Made by a program: the position numbers and the translations under genes
Shown here: in pieces, positions 15,086-22,906 of the stretch
How positions within the stretch are numbered: position 1 is the first letter of the stretch
How the letters are laid out: each line of letters opens with the position of its first letter
The notes under the pieces: generated by a model
The model's database searches: none
Told to the model about the DNA's origin: nothing
What the model saw: only the letters and a program-made list of their open reading frames with translations
IMG/VR virus record: IMGVR_UViG_3300017770_000047
Span: 1-37,745 of that record
Length of the DNA stretch: 37,745 nucleotides
DNA from: a virus
Reading direction: 5' to 3' (one strand)

Positions 15086-15486
15086 CCACAGAACTTATAG
15101 CTATGCTAGGTGGAGGAGCTTCTGGGTTCTTGTTCAAGTTGATTGGTACGATGGTTACTGCTCAACAGAACAATGTCTCTAACCTACTAAAGAAGCAGAA
15201 AGCCTCCGATGATAGTGCTGATGCTGCGGCTAAACGCACAGGGGACGGTGGTGCAATAGTAAGACGCATAATAGTAGTAACAGTTCTATTTGGTGTAATC
15301 ATAGCTCCCTTCATCCTAGCTCACAGCGATGAGGGAGTAACAGTAGCTAATGAATACAGCAAGTGGTTTGGCTTTGTTAAGGGCACAACTTACCAGACCT
15401 TGCATGGGTATGTTATACTACCAGAGATACGCCAAACAGTTCTAGCCATAGTAGGCTTCTACTTTGGTTCTTCCTCAGTCAAATAA
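15082..15486 (+). CDS. Holin, three-transmembrane type
   Basis: A 134-residue membrane protein. Three hydrophobic stretches are seen: about 5-24 (IAMLGGGASGFLFKLIGTM), about 60-80 (RIIVVTVLFGVIIAPFILA) and about 118-132 (TVLAIVGFYFG). They are separated by a charged KKQKASDD loop. Length and layout match the 3TM holin family of gene transfer agents and marine phages. It would form membrane lesions that let the cell-wall hydrolase (35020-35436) reach its target. It lies inside the structural operon, far from that hydrolase. Confidence 0.8.
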   Translation: MTTELIAMLGGGASGFLFKLIGTMVTAQQNNVSNLLKKQKASDDSADAAAKRTGDGGAIVRRIIVVTVLFGVIIAPFILAHSDEGVTVANEYSKWFGFVKGTTYQTLHGYVILPEIRQTVLAIVGFYFGSSSVK

Positions 15487-15487
15487 T

Positions 15488-15706
15488 ATGGATAAATGTA
15501 CTATATGTAAAAAAGCAAAGGATGTTTGTTCTTTTTGCTTACCGATTCAATGGATTACAAAAATGCTAAAGAAAAGCTCTCTGAGCTCCGTGACAGCCTT
15601 AATGAGGTCTTGGGTAGTAAAAGTGAAGGACCAAGCAGGAAAGACGCTGAGGAGGCTCTCAAGGCGGCTAAAGACGGTTCTAGGCGGGCTAAAAAAACAC
15701 TTCTAG
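15488..15706 (+). CDS. Small CxxC-CxxC protein overlapping the next gene
   Basis: A possible 72-residue protein starting 1 bp after the holin stop. The N-terminus, MDKCTICKKAKDVCSFC, has two CxxC pairs able to bind zinc. The remaining 48 residues are very basic and share DNA, in another frame, with the gene at 15550. The last codons before its stop include seven A (15691-15697) in the frame of a classic -1 slippery site, so ribosomes could shift into the longer frame and make a fusion. Both the stand-alone and frameshifted products are inference. Confidence 0.45.
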   Translation: MDKCTICKKAKDVCSFCLPIQWITKMLKKSSLSSVTALMRSWVVKVKDQAGKTLRRLSRRLKTVLGGLKKHF

Positions 15707-16341
15707 GTAAAATTAAAGATTTACCTGTAGTTGACAAAATAGCTCAACTTGGAACAGCTGGAACAGTTGCTGTAAGTACTGCGGCTGTTACTCAGACCAA
15801 TATAGCAGTAGATGAAACTGAAGTATTTGTAGCAAGTGTAGCTAACGATGTAGTACACGAAAGACTAAGATTTCCTGAAGTAATAGACAATTTTATTGAT
15901 TTTAGTGCCTTAGATTCTTGGGGAAGAGAGGTAATGAAAGAAAAGGTAGCTCAAGTAAAAGAAGAAGTAGCTAAAGTAGAGTCCAAGGTAGCACCTGCTG
16001 AAGAAAAAGAAATTAAGAAGGAATCACAACCCTCCAATAAAACCAAGAGTAAGGAACCACAAGCCCAAGAAGAAAGTGCTGATAACACCGATAAAAACGC
16101 AGGAAGTACAGAGGAAACTAAACAAGAGGTAGAGGAGGTTGAGGGCGAAGAGGTAGAAAATGAAGAAGTAAAAGAGTCACAGGTAGAAGAAATAGCAGAA
16201 CCCGTACCAGAGGAGGATATTATTGAAGAAGTTGATGAAATCAAGCCGCACTCAGATTTAAAAAGTAATGAGCCAGAACAGCCATCAATATTACCAGACG
16301 AATCAATGGTAGTTTCTCCATCTGGACCAAGACAGGTATGA
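15550..16341 (+). CDS. Acidic-tailed protein of the lysis-like group, unknown
   Basis: About 263 residues. The N-terminal 60 residues are charged and helical. About 64-85 (IAQLGTAGTVAVSTAAVTQT) is mildly hydrophobic and may be a membrane or hairpin helix. The second half is extremely rich in Glu, Lys, Gln and Ser (KEKVAQVKEEVAKVESKV, then EEVEGEEVENEEVKE) and is likely extended or coiled. No known domain. ATG at 15550 is preferred over a TTG at 15526. It overlaps the CxxC reading frame by 157 bp and the following gene by ATGA. A spanin-like role is possible but there is no lipobox. Confidence 0.75.
   Translation: MDYKNAKEKLSELRDSLNEVLGSKSEGPSRKDAEEALKAAKDGSRRAKKTLLGKIKDLPVVDKIAQLGTAGTVAVSTAAVTQTNIAVDETEVFVASVANDVVHERLRFPEVIDNFIDFSALDSWGREVMKEKVAQVKEEVAKVESKVAPAEEKEIKKESQPSNKTKSKEPQAQEESADNTDKNAGSTEETKQEVEEVEGEEVENEEVKESQVEEIAEPVPEEDIIEEVDEIKPHSDLKSNEPEQPSILPDESMVVSPSGPRQV
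15691..15697 (+). promoter_or_regulatory. Candidate -1 frameshift site
   Basis: A AAA AAA in the frame of the 15488 gene, three codons before that frame's stop (15704-15706). A -1 shift here enters exactly the frame of the 15550 gene. No downstream pseudoknot was checked. Confidence 0.35.
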
Positions 16342-16502
16342 TACAATATATAATAGATAATTACAAAGAAAATTTGCTGGGTATGTTATTTGCATACATA
16401 GGAATATTTTCTATTGTGGTTATGTTCTTACCAAAGAATAATATAATATCCAGAGCCTTTAAGGAGTTCGCATCAATATGTACATCTATTTTCAAAAAAT
16501 AA
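16338..16502 (+). CDS. Small single-span membrane protein
   Basis: A 54-residue protein starting MIQYIIDNYKENLL. It has one membrane helix (MLFAYIGIFSIVVMFL, about 16-31) and a basic C-terminus ending FKK. It overlaps the previous gene by 4 bp (ATGA) and the PEP-CTERM gene by 25 bp, so it is tightly packed between them. Role unknown. It may belong with the holin group or assist the exported protein that follows. Confidence 0.7.
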   Translation: MIQYIIDNYKENLLGMLFAYIGIFSIVVMFLPKNNIISRAFKEFASICTSIFKK

Positions 16503-17095
16503 AATTTTTATTAGCACCATTGCTATTCGCATCTATTGCATGGAGTGCTGTGCAGTTAAATAGCGTAGTATATGACTTAGAGGTAGAAATTGATAATACT
16601 TATAGTGTACCTAATTTTAACCCAGAAGGTGGAGTAACTTACTATAATCCAATGATATTTACTACTTCGGTTGGTGGACAATATATATTTGATAATTATG
16701 CAAGCGAACTAACAGGCGGAACACAGGATACATCCCTTCTTATATACGATAACCTAGAGGCTAATTTTATAGTTGATCAACCGTTAATATTTAATGATGG
16801 TCCTAGCATAGGCTTCGGAGGAGGACAGTTAAGTACCTTTGACGGCTTTGAGAGGCACGAAGAGCCATTTAACGGAACAATAAGCCTATCTGCTAATACT
16901 ACTTATGCGGCTGTATTTTCTTCTTTTTCACCAGATGCTATAGGAGTTATGCAAGTAAAGTTAACTGCACCAGCACAAATATACAGCACGGATTTAGTTG
17001 CAATACCAGAACCAAGGGACACGGGTTTACTAATAGCAATAATCATAGCATTTTTTGTAGCATTCAGCTATATGAAAATAAGGAGCGAAATGTAG
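16478..17095 (+). CDS. Exported protein with PEP-CTERM-type sorting signal
   Basis: A 205-residue protein with both ends marked for the cell envelope. The N-terminus is a standard signal peptide: basic QKIK, hydrophobic LLAPLLFASIAWS, likely cleavage near A23. The middle is a beta-rich domain with GGQYIFDNYASEL and DTSLLIYDN, like host surface proteins. The C-terminus has IPEP (176-179), a hydrophobic helix GLLIAIIIAFFVAF, then K and R: the three-part PEP-CTERM signal read by exosortase. Phage copies of this signal are unexpected. It could be a surface-altering or exclusion factor, or a virion part matured by the host. It sits between small membrane genes and a basic-protein cluster. Confidence 0.7.
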   Translation: MYIYFQKIKFLLAPLLFASIAWSAVQLNSVVYDLEVEIDNTYSVPNFNPEGGVTYYNPMIFTTSVGGQYIFDNYASELTGGTQDTSLLIYDNLEANFIVDQPLIFNDGPSIGFGGGQLSTFDGFERHEEPFNGTISLSANTTYAAVFSSFSPDAIGVMQVKLTAPAQIYSTDLVAIPEPRDTGLLIAIIIAFFVAFSYMKIRSEM

Positions 17096-17338
17096 ATGCC
17101 AGAATTTAAAGGAAGTCAAATGAGTTTTAATTTATTGCCTGCAGGCAGAGTAGCAAAGGGCATTGCAAAAGGTGCATCCAGCGTTATTGGAGCTGTATCA
17201 AAAAGAAAAGCCGCTGATACTACAAGAAAAGTAGATGTAGAAAAATTACTAAAGGAAGCTTTTAGTGGTCCAGACAAAAGAACTGCGGCTCAAAAGAAAG
17301 CTGCTGATTCTTATTTTAAAAAAACTTTTAAACCCTAA
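17096..17338 (+). CDS. Small basic protein, unknown
   Basis: An 80-residue lysine/alanine-rich protein starting directly after the previous stop. A short hydrophobic/amphipathic region (LLPAGRVAKGIAKGASSVIG) precedes charged helices. It is the first of five consecutive small basic genes (17096-18096). No family known to me. Confidence 0.7.
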   Translation: MPEFKGSQMSFNLLPAGRVAKGIAKGASSVIGAVSKRKAADTTRKVDVEKLLKEAFSGPDKRTAAQKKAADSYFKKTFKP

Positions 17339-17364
17339 ATAATAACTAATAACCCAACAATATT

Positions 17365-17451
17365 ATGCCAAAAGGTAAAGGTACATACGGAACAACTAGA
17401 GGTCGCCCACCCAAAAAAAATAAAATGGGTAAACGAGGAAAGTGTAAATAA
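17365..17451 (+). CDS. Very small Gly/Lys/Arg-rich protein
   Basis: A 28-residue peptide beginning MPKGKGTYGTTRGRPPKKNK, with no acidic residue. Its RGRPPKK segment is like an AT-hook, a minor-groove DNA binding motif. It is coupled to the next gene by TAATG. Short proteins starting MPKGKGTYG are, from memory, recurrent in marine phages. It may bind packaged DNA. Confidence 0.6.
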   Translation: MPKGKGTYGTTRGRPPKKNKMGKRGKCK

Positions 17452-17621
17452 TGCCAAAGAAAGCAAAAAGCGGAGGTAAGATATGCCCAGAAGGTAAAGC
17501 TTGGGCTAGGCGTACATTTGATACTTACCCAAGTGCATATGCTAACATGGCGGCATCTAAGTACTGCAAAAACCCTAACTATGCAAAGAAGTCAAAAGGT
17601 GGTAAACGCAAGGGCAGATAA
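17451..17621 (+). CDS. Small basic two-cysteine protein
   Basis: A 56-residue protein with core GGKICPEGKAWARRTFDTYP and SAYANMAASKYCKNPNY between lysine-rich ends. The two cysteines and the pattern are, from memory, shared by small proteins of marine phages. Coupled by TAATG on both sides in the basic-protein cluster. Function unknown; nucleic-acid binding is likely from charge. Confidence 0.65.
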   Translation: MPKKAKSGGKICPEGKAWARRTFDTYPSAYANMAASKYCKNPNYAKKSKGGKRKGR

Positions 17622-17860
17622 TGGGACAACTCAAACAATGGAGAGAGCAGAACTGGGTACGCATAGGAACTGATGGGAAGATCAAAGGACCTTGCGGAAC
17701 TTCTAAAGATAAAAAGAATCCTGACCGATGTCTGCCTAAAAGAAAGGCTCTTAGCCTATCGCAAGCAGAAAGAGCAAAAACTGCTAGAAAAAAGAAAAAA
17801 GCAGGATCCAAGGGAAAAACAGTTGTAGCAAATACTAAAAAAGCAAAAGTAAGAAGTTAA
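17621..17860 (+). CDS. Small basic protein, phage/large-virus type
   Basis: A 79-residue protein with WVRIGTDGKIKGPCGTSKD (about 12-30), then NPDRCLPKRKALSLSQAERA and a lysine-rich tail. It looks like a small domain found in aquatic phages and large DNA viruses, whose role is unknown. The two cysteines may bind metal. Coupled by TAATG before and after. Confidence 0.7.
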   Translation: MGQLKQWREQNWVRIGTDGKIKGPCGTSKDKKNPDRCLPKRKALSLSQAERAKTARKKKKAGSKGKTVVANTKKAKVRS

Positions 17861-18096
17861 TGAGAAAAGAACACAAAAGTAAAAAAGGTGGTCTTACTGC
17901 GGCTGGCAGAGCTTACTTCAAGCGTAAAACTGGTGCTAACCTAAAGCCTCCAGTTACAGAAAATAATCCCAAAGGTAAAAACAAAGCTCGTAAAAAATCT
18001 TTTTGTGCTCGTATGTCAGGAGTTAAAGGTCCAATGAAGGACAAAAAAGGTAGACCAACTAGAAAAGCTTTAGCGTTACGACGCTGGAAATGTTAA
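17860..18096 (+). CDS. Small basic protein (DUF6321-like)
   Basis: A 78-residue protein, strongly basic, with KKGGLTAAGRAYFKRKTGAN (9-28), KSFCARMSGVKGPMKDKKG and an ARG/LYS-rich end finishing RRWKC. The pattern matches, from memory, a domain of unknown function (DUF6321) shared by phages and large viruses. It is last of the basic cluster, 3 bp before the nozzle gene. DNA condensation in the virion is a reasonable guess. Confidence 0.7.
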   Translation: MRKEHKSKKGGLTAAGRAYFKRKTGANLKPPVTENNPKGKNKARKKSFCARMSGVKGPMKDKKGRPTRKALALRRWKC

Positions 18097-18099
18097 TTA

Positions 18100-20322
18100 A
18101 TGTCAAGGTACTCAACATATGGTCGCTTAGATAATCGCATTGAAAAAGAAGGCGATGTGGGTTTTGTTGGATTTAATAATCGCTTGCGTCCTGATCAATT
18201 ACAATCTGGTTTACTTGCTGATGCTCAAAATATTAGAATAGATAGAAATGGGCAAGCACAAGTAAGAAAAGGCATTGATCTAATAACTAACCCATTAGTT
18301 GCTGGTTCTTCCGCATTAATTCTTCCATTTTATTTAGTTGCTAATGATACATCAGTTACTGTAAATAGAAATAATAGCGGAGAAGTAGTTATTACTAATG
18401 TTAATGCCGCTAATTTTTCTACAAATGGAACAGTTAATATAACTGATGTTACGGGTCTTAACCCAGTAGTAAATGGAGATAGACCGTTTACCAAGAATAG
18501 TGATACACAAATTACTATTTCTGATCAATCATATAGTGGAACTGCTGGTGGAACAGCTACAGTTAAATTTGGTATTATTAATAATGATGCAGTAGAATCT
18601 ATATATGGATCATGCTCATTTTCAGACCCAAATTCTGCTGGTAGTCAATATATAATTTTTGCTTCAAATGGAAAAGCAATAGCTATAAATATTGAAACAC
18701 TTGTTTCAACAGATATTGTATATCCAACTGGATTTAATATTTCTGAAGAAGCTTCAATGATTCAAGCTTTTAACAAAGTATTTATATTTAGAAATGGTAA
18801 AGAAGCATTAGAATGGAATGGTTCATTTAGTGGTACTCCAGCTTTTACAAAAGTACAAAGTGGCACATATTCACAACCAGCTTTACTTACAACCCCATCT
18901 AGTGGTTTCTCTATAGCTAATAACATTGCAACCGTTGATTTAGGATCAACCGCACATAATTTATTAGAAGGAGATATAATTAAAATATTATCATCTAGTA
19001 ATAGTACTTTGACGGAAGGAGATACTTTTGTTGTAGCAACAATTGTTGACGCAAATGAATTTAAGTTTTTTGTTACTGCCGATAATTTAAGTGCTGCTAG
19101 TAACATAACTCCAAGGTTTTCAAGAAGTGCATCAGTAGGAATGGGGTTTACCCATATGCCAGCACCACCATTTGCTGTGTACCACCAAAGAAGGCTATTT
19201 ATGCCTTTTAATTTTACTGTAGATTCTGGTTTAGCAAATCAAGGAACATTTACATCAAGAGGAATACTAGATGAAGTTATTGGTTCAAGAGTACTTGATA
19301 CTAATACATACGATCAATTTGCTTCTCAATTTAGATTTAATGCAGGTACATCTGATTTTGTTGTAGGAATGCACTCATTTACTGATGATAGCTTAATTGT
19401 ATTTAATAGAAATAGTATACATTTAATTCAAAATACTACAAGTCTTGGATCATCTAGCAATAAATTACTGACTGACGAAATTGGATGCGTAGCAAGAGAA
19501 TCAATAGAGCAAGTAGGAAATAGGATTCTTTTTCTTTCGGACAATGGAGTATATGGAACTGAGTTCTTGGATGAGTACAACCTTAGGGGAACTCAAATTC
19601 CACTAAGTGAGCCAATAAATTCAACAATTGAAAGAATTAATAAAAATGCTAAATCTAAATCTGTTTCTGTTTATTTTGACAATAGATATTATTTAGCAGT
19701 ACCATTAGATACCTCAAGTAAAAATAATGCTATATTAATTTATAATTTTCTTAACAATCAATGGGAAAGTATTGACTCAGTCAAAAGCACAAATTTTAAT
19801 ATTAGTAATATGTTTGTTGTTGGCGAAGGAGATTCAAGGGGAATATATATAATAAATGACTTAGGTGGTATTTTTAGATTAGATGCTCGTAATGATGATA
19901 AAGATACTATTGTTTCTCAAATTGGCGGAGCACAAGAAAATATTATTATTCCAGCATCAATAACAACAAGACAATATACTGTAAAAAGTCTTGATAGAAA
20001 AAAATGGAGGGATTTTGACTTTCATGTTCAATCAAGTGATGTTAATGTATCTGACTTTGATATTGTGGTTGAAACAGAAAATCCAGATTCTAGTGATGTT
20101 TTAGGAAAACTTTCTGATTACAATACCCCAAAAGAAACAGAAGAAATCTCTACTGACGGAAAACTAGATATTGGAGAGGATGTATCCATCCGTGGTAGAA
20201 TAGGTAATAGGAGAGGTTACGGAATACAATTTACAATTAATAATACAATAGGCAGACCCATGATACGAGCAATAGAAGTAGAGGGTTCAACGGCTATGAG
20301 ATCAACAGATAAAGCAATATAA
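18100..20322 (+). CDS. Tail nozzle protein (beta-propeller, T7 gp12-like)
   Basis: A 740-residue protein expected to form the lower tail channel. It starts with a conserved-looking segment (FVGFNNRLRPDQLQSGLLAD, then NIRIDRNGQAQVRKGI) and has repeated beta-strand patterns with propeller-like blades such as FTDDSLIVFNRNSIHLIQN and FLSDNGVYGTEF. Gene order (adaptor, nozzle, fibre, ejection proteins) and size agree with the tail tubular B/nozzle family. Overlaps the fibre gene by TAATG. Confidence 0.78.
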   Translation: MSRYSTYGRLDNRIEKEGDVGFVGFNNRLRPDQLQSGLLADAQNIRIDRNGQAQVRKGIDLITNPLVAGSSALILPFYLVANDTSVTVNRNNSGEVVITNVNAANFSTNGTVNITDVTGLNPVVNGDRPFTKNSDTQITISDQSYSGTAGGTATVKFGIINNDAVESIYGSCSFSDPNSAGSQYIIFASNGKAIAINIETLVSTDIVYPTGFNISEEASMIQAFNKVFIFRNGKEALEWNGSFSGTPAFTKVQSGTYSQPALLTTPSSGFSIANNIATVDLGSTAHNLLEGDIIKILSSSNSTLTEGDTFVVATIVDANEFKFFVTADNLSAASNITPRFSRSASVGMGFTHMPAPPFAVYHQRRLFMPFNFTVDSGLANQGTFTSRGILDEVIGSRVLDTNTYDQFASQFRFNAGTSDFVVGMHSFTDDSLIVFNRNSIHLIQNTTSLGSSSNKLLTDEIGCVARESIEQVGNRILFLSDNGVYGTEFLDEYNLRGTQIPLSEPINSTIERINKNAKSKSVSVYFDNRYYLAVPLDTSSKNNAILIYNFLNNQWESIDSVKSTNFNISNMFVVGEGDSRGIYIINDLGGIFRLDARNDDKDTIVSQIGGAQENIIIPASITTRQYTVKSLDRKKWRDFDFHVQSSDVNVSDFDIVVETENPDSSDVLGKLSDYNTPKETEEISTDGKLDIGEDVSIRGRIGNRRGYGIQFTINNTIGRPMIRAIEVEGSTAMRSTDKAI

Positions 20323-22415
20323 TGGCTATAATTACAACAACTCAACAATTTGCTGAAGGTAATCAAGTTACTGCGGCAACATTAAATAATATTACTAATA
20401 ATGCTACGTTTGTTAGTACGGTAGTAGATGGTGTTACGACTGCATTGGATTCTGTTAGTGGTGTAGCAAATTCAAAAATTATAGTTAGAGATGGAGGTAT
20501 AACAAAAGAAAAACTTAATTTAACTGCAACTGGTGTTTCTCAAAACATAGCTGTTTTCAAAGCAGTACAAACAATTTCAGGTACTGAAACTGACCGATCA
20601 CTAAATATAAGGACTCCAGCCAGTACAACCGACGCTAACTCCCCCTTTGAAATTGAGACAGGCAATGCATTTAAATTTATAGTTGATGATCATACAGTTA
20701 CCATTAATTCCGATGGTAAAACAATATTTGGAAATGGCAGTATAGCTACTCCTTCATCTCAAGTAAATATAAATACTGACGATAATTTAGGAAGCACATC
20801 AGGAGACACGCAATCAATACTTGCATTATCTGAAACAGCAGGAAGTAATCTTGATAATTTACTTTTTACCTCACAAAGAACTGCTAATGGTTCTGATTTT
20901 TCAACAGCTGCCCATAGAATCCAAAGAAAAGTTGATAGCACCAAAATGGGTTACATTCAATTTGGGCATCATAGTGCAACAAATGGTAACACTATAACTT
21001 TTGGAGAAGATGAAACTGAGCGTATGCGTATTGACGCAGAGGGTCAAGTAGGCATTGGAACTACTAGCCCAAGTCACAAACTAGAGGTTAATGGAGACAT
21101 ACTTATAGACAATGGCGGTGCTGATGGAGGGCAGTTAGTACTTGCTTCTCAAGGATTTGATAGTATGCAGATTGACAACGAGCGTGGTAGTTTTAGAGTT
21201 GTTAATCAAGCTGGAGTTGGAACTGAATTGTTTACAGTTTCAGCGAGCGGTAACGTAGGCATTGGAAGTGTTGACCCAAGTTGTGCCTTAGATGTTACTG
21301 GGGAAATAAAATCATCAGACGACATAAGGTCTGGGTCTAGTGGAAAATTTATTAGCACACATTCTTCGGGCAAAGAAGTTAATTTATATCACGGTGCTGA
21401 TTACGGAGTAGTGGGTACTACGGGTGATACTAAAATGGCTGTCAGAACAAATGGTTCTGATAAACTTACTGTTTTAAGTGATGGCAACGTAGGTATTGGA
21501 ATTATTGATCCAGATGAATTATTAACAGTTCATGGTTCTTCTAATCCAAAAATACACATTAGAAATAGTGAAGAAGATGATGCTGGAATTAAGTTTTCTG
21601 ATGATGAAGATGTATCTGGTCAACATTTTGAGATATTACATAATTCTAATAATACTCATGATTTACGCATTAAAAGTAATAGTACGAACAACATACTGTT
21701 CTTAAAAGCAGACGGTAATGTAGGAATTGGAACTGATAATCCTTCTAATAAACTTCAGGTTGCTGGAACTTTAAGAGCAACTGGCAATGTTGACTTTGAC
21801 TCAAACCTAAATGTTGATGGCAATGCACAAATTGATGGCAATGCACAAATTGATGGTAATGCACAAATTGATGGCAATGTTACGATTAATGGCACTTTTG
21901 GTTTTAATTCAGGTACATCAGTAACTGCAATTGAAACAGATGGTACATTAGGCGGTAATAGTGACAACGTTTTACCAACAGAAAAAGCAATAAAAACTTA
22001 TGTTGATGCTGAAGCAGCAACCGCTAGATCTGAAGCAATCGCCTATGCCGCTTACTATTCTGCTTTTACTCCTTCGTCTGGAGCTACTGGGACTATTAAC
22101 TTTACACAAAGTTATCAAGACCTTGATTTGTCTACTGCTATAGGGGACACCGTAAAGGCTATAGTGCATATGGAAATAAGTGATGGTCACGACAATCGTG
22201 ATGTATTTTTTAGAACTAAAGGCTCTAGCGTAATACCTTATTTTGGTGGTAATGATTCAGGATGGGGTTCTGCTGGGGGTGTTGTAGGAACGAGCAATAA
22301 AGGAATTAGTATTTGTATTGTTACTGACTCCAATGGAGTAGTTGAACACAGGGCAGCACAAAATATTAATAATGCTAGTTATACAATAAGAAGCGTTCAA
22401 AGAATGGTGCCATAA
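20322..22415 (+). CDS. Tail fibre protein with GIGT repeats
   Basis: A 697-residue trimeric-fibre-like protein. At least four copies of a NVGIGTxxPSxKLxVxG repeat occur (about residues 240-495), a stalk motif common in phage fibres. A triple GNAQID repeat (about 500-520) follows, then LGGNSDNVLPTEKAIKTYVD (about 544-563), the usual hinge before a C-terminal tip. The last 130 residues, aromatic and glycine-rich, are probably the receptor-contact tip. No intramolecular chaperone motif was recognised. Confidence 0.82.
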   Translation: MAIITTTQQFAEGNQVTAATLNNITNNATFVSTVVDGVTTALDSVSGVANSKIIVRDGGITKEKLNLTATGVSQNIAVFKAVQTISGTETDRSLNIRTPASTTDANSPFEIETGNAFKFIVDDHTVTINSDGKTIFGNGSIATPSSQVNINTDDNLGSTSGDTQSILALSETAGSNLDNLLFTSQRTANGSDFSTAAHRIQRKVDSTKMGYIQFGHHSATNGNTITFGEDETERMRIDAEGQVGIGTTSPSHKLEVNGDILIDNGGADGGQLVLASQGFDSMQIDNERGSFRVVNQAGVGTELFTVSASGNVGIGSVDPSCALDVTGEIKSSDDIRSGSSGKFISTHSSGKEVNLYHGADYGVVGTTGDTKMAVRTNGSDKLTVLSDGNVGIGIIDPDELLTVHGSSNPKIHIRNSEEDDAGIKFSDDEDVSGQHFEILHNSNNTHDLRIKSNSTNNILFLKADGNVGIGTDNPSNKLQVAGTLRATGNVDFDSNLNVDGNAQIDGNAQIDGNAQIDGNVTINGTFGFNSGTSVTAIETDGTLGGNSDNVLPTEKAIKTYVDAEAATARSEAIAYAAYYSAFTPSSGATGTINFTQSYQDLDLSTAIGDTVKAIVHMEISDGHDNRDVFFRTKGSSVIPYFGGNDSGWGSAGGVVGTSNKGISICIVTDSNGVVEHRAAQNINNASYTIRSVQRMVP
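21816..21887 (+). repeat. 18-bp tandem repeat inside the tail fibre gene
   Basis: GATGGCAATGCACAAATT occurs three times head to tail (one copy with one substitution), followed by a diverged fourth. It encodes the repeating hexapeptide DGNAQI. Copy number could vary by slippage and change stalk length. Confidence 0.9.
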
Positions 22416-22903
22416 TGTATACAAATCGTTTACTTCAATCAGTACAAGTAGCCCTTGAGAATAAAACTCAAAGAAGTGCTATATTGGCTATGGATGAGGT
22501 TGCGGATTACTGCATAAAAAATGTAAACGAAAAATTATTTAAAGATTGGAGCCAAGAAATGATACGCCTTATGGTAGCTTACCATTGGGCAAAAAAAACA
22601 TTAATTGTTAGTTACGATGAAGGTAACCATGTTAATGGTTTATTTATGTGGTATAATTGTAATGAGGACGATGGATGGGATTTTATAACTAATTGGGAAG
22701 AAGATAAAGAAGATGGAGACGCTATATTCCTAGCATTTATATCTGCTGATAGTATGGACATTGTAAAAGAAAATATGAATCGTTTTGTTTCTATGCAACC
22801 TGATCTATTGTCAAAAAAATTAATTGCTTTTCGTTTAAAAAATGGAATTCATACTAAAATGAACTACAATAACAGAATATTTAAAAAAATACTAAAAAGT
22901 TAA
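22415..22903 (+). CDS. Protein between fibre and ejection genes, unknown
   Basis: A 162-residue protein with mixed alpha/beta character. MWYNCNEDDGWDFITNWEED (about 77-96) and FISADS (107-112), then SKKLIAFRLKNGIH near the C-terminus, look like an enzyme or assembly fold. An acyltransferase (GNAT or HlyC-like) is one possibility because such genes occur next to podovirus ejection proteins, but no diagnostic motif is visible. Coupled to the fibre gene by TAATG. Confidence 0.65.
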   Translation: MYTNRLLQSVQVALENKTQRSAILAMDEVADYCIKNVNEKLFKDWSQEMIRLMVAYHWAKKTLIVSYDEGNHVNGLFMWYNCNEDDGWDFITNWEEDKEDGDAIFLAFISADSMDIVKENMNRFVSMQPDLLSKKLIAFRLKNGIHTKMNYNNRIFKKILKS

Positions 22904-22906
22904 ATT

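Noticed and set aside
15464-15487. Earlier start for the CxxC frame
   Set aside because: It would begin inside the holin gene; ATG at 15488 directly after the holin stop fits the coupling seen elsewhere.
15951-16346. Serine-rich minus-strand frame opposite the acidic-tailed gene
   Set aside because: Antisense of GAA/GAG-rich codons gives a serine/threonine run; no promoter or leader.
22415-22903. Firm call of an acyltransferase
   Set aside because: No catalytic or acyl-CoA-binding motif can be seen; only gene position suggests it.
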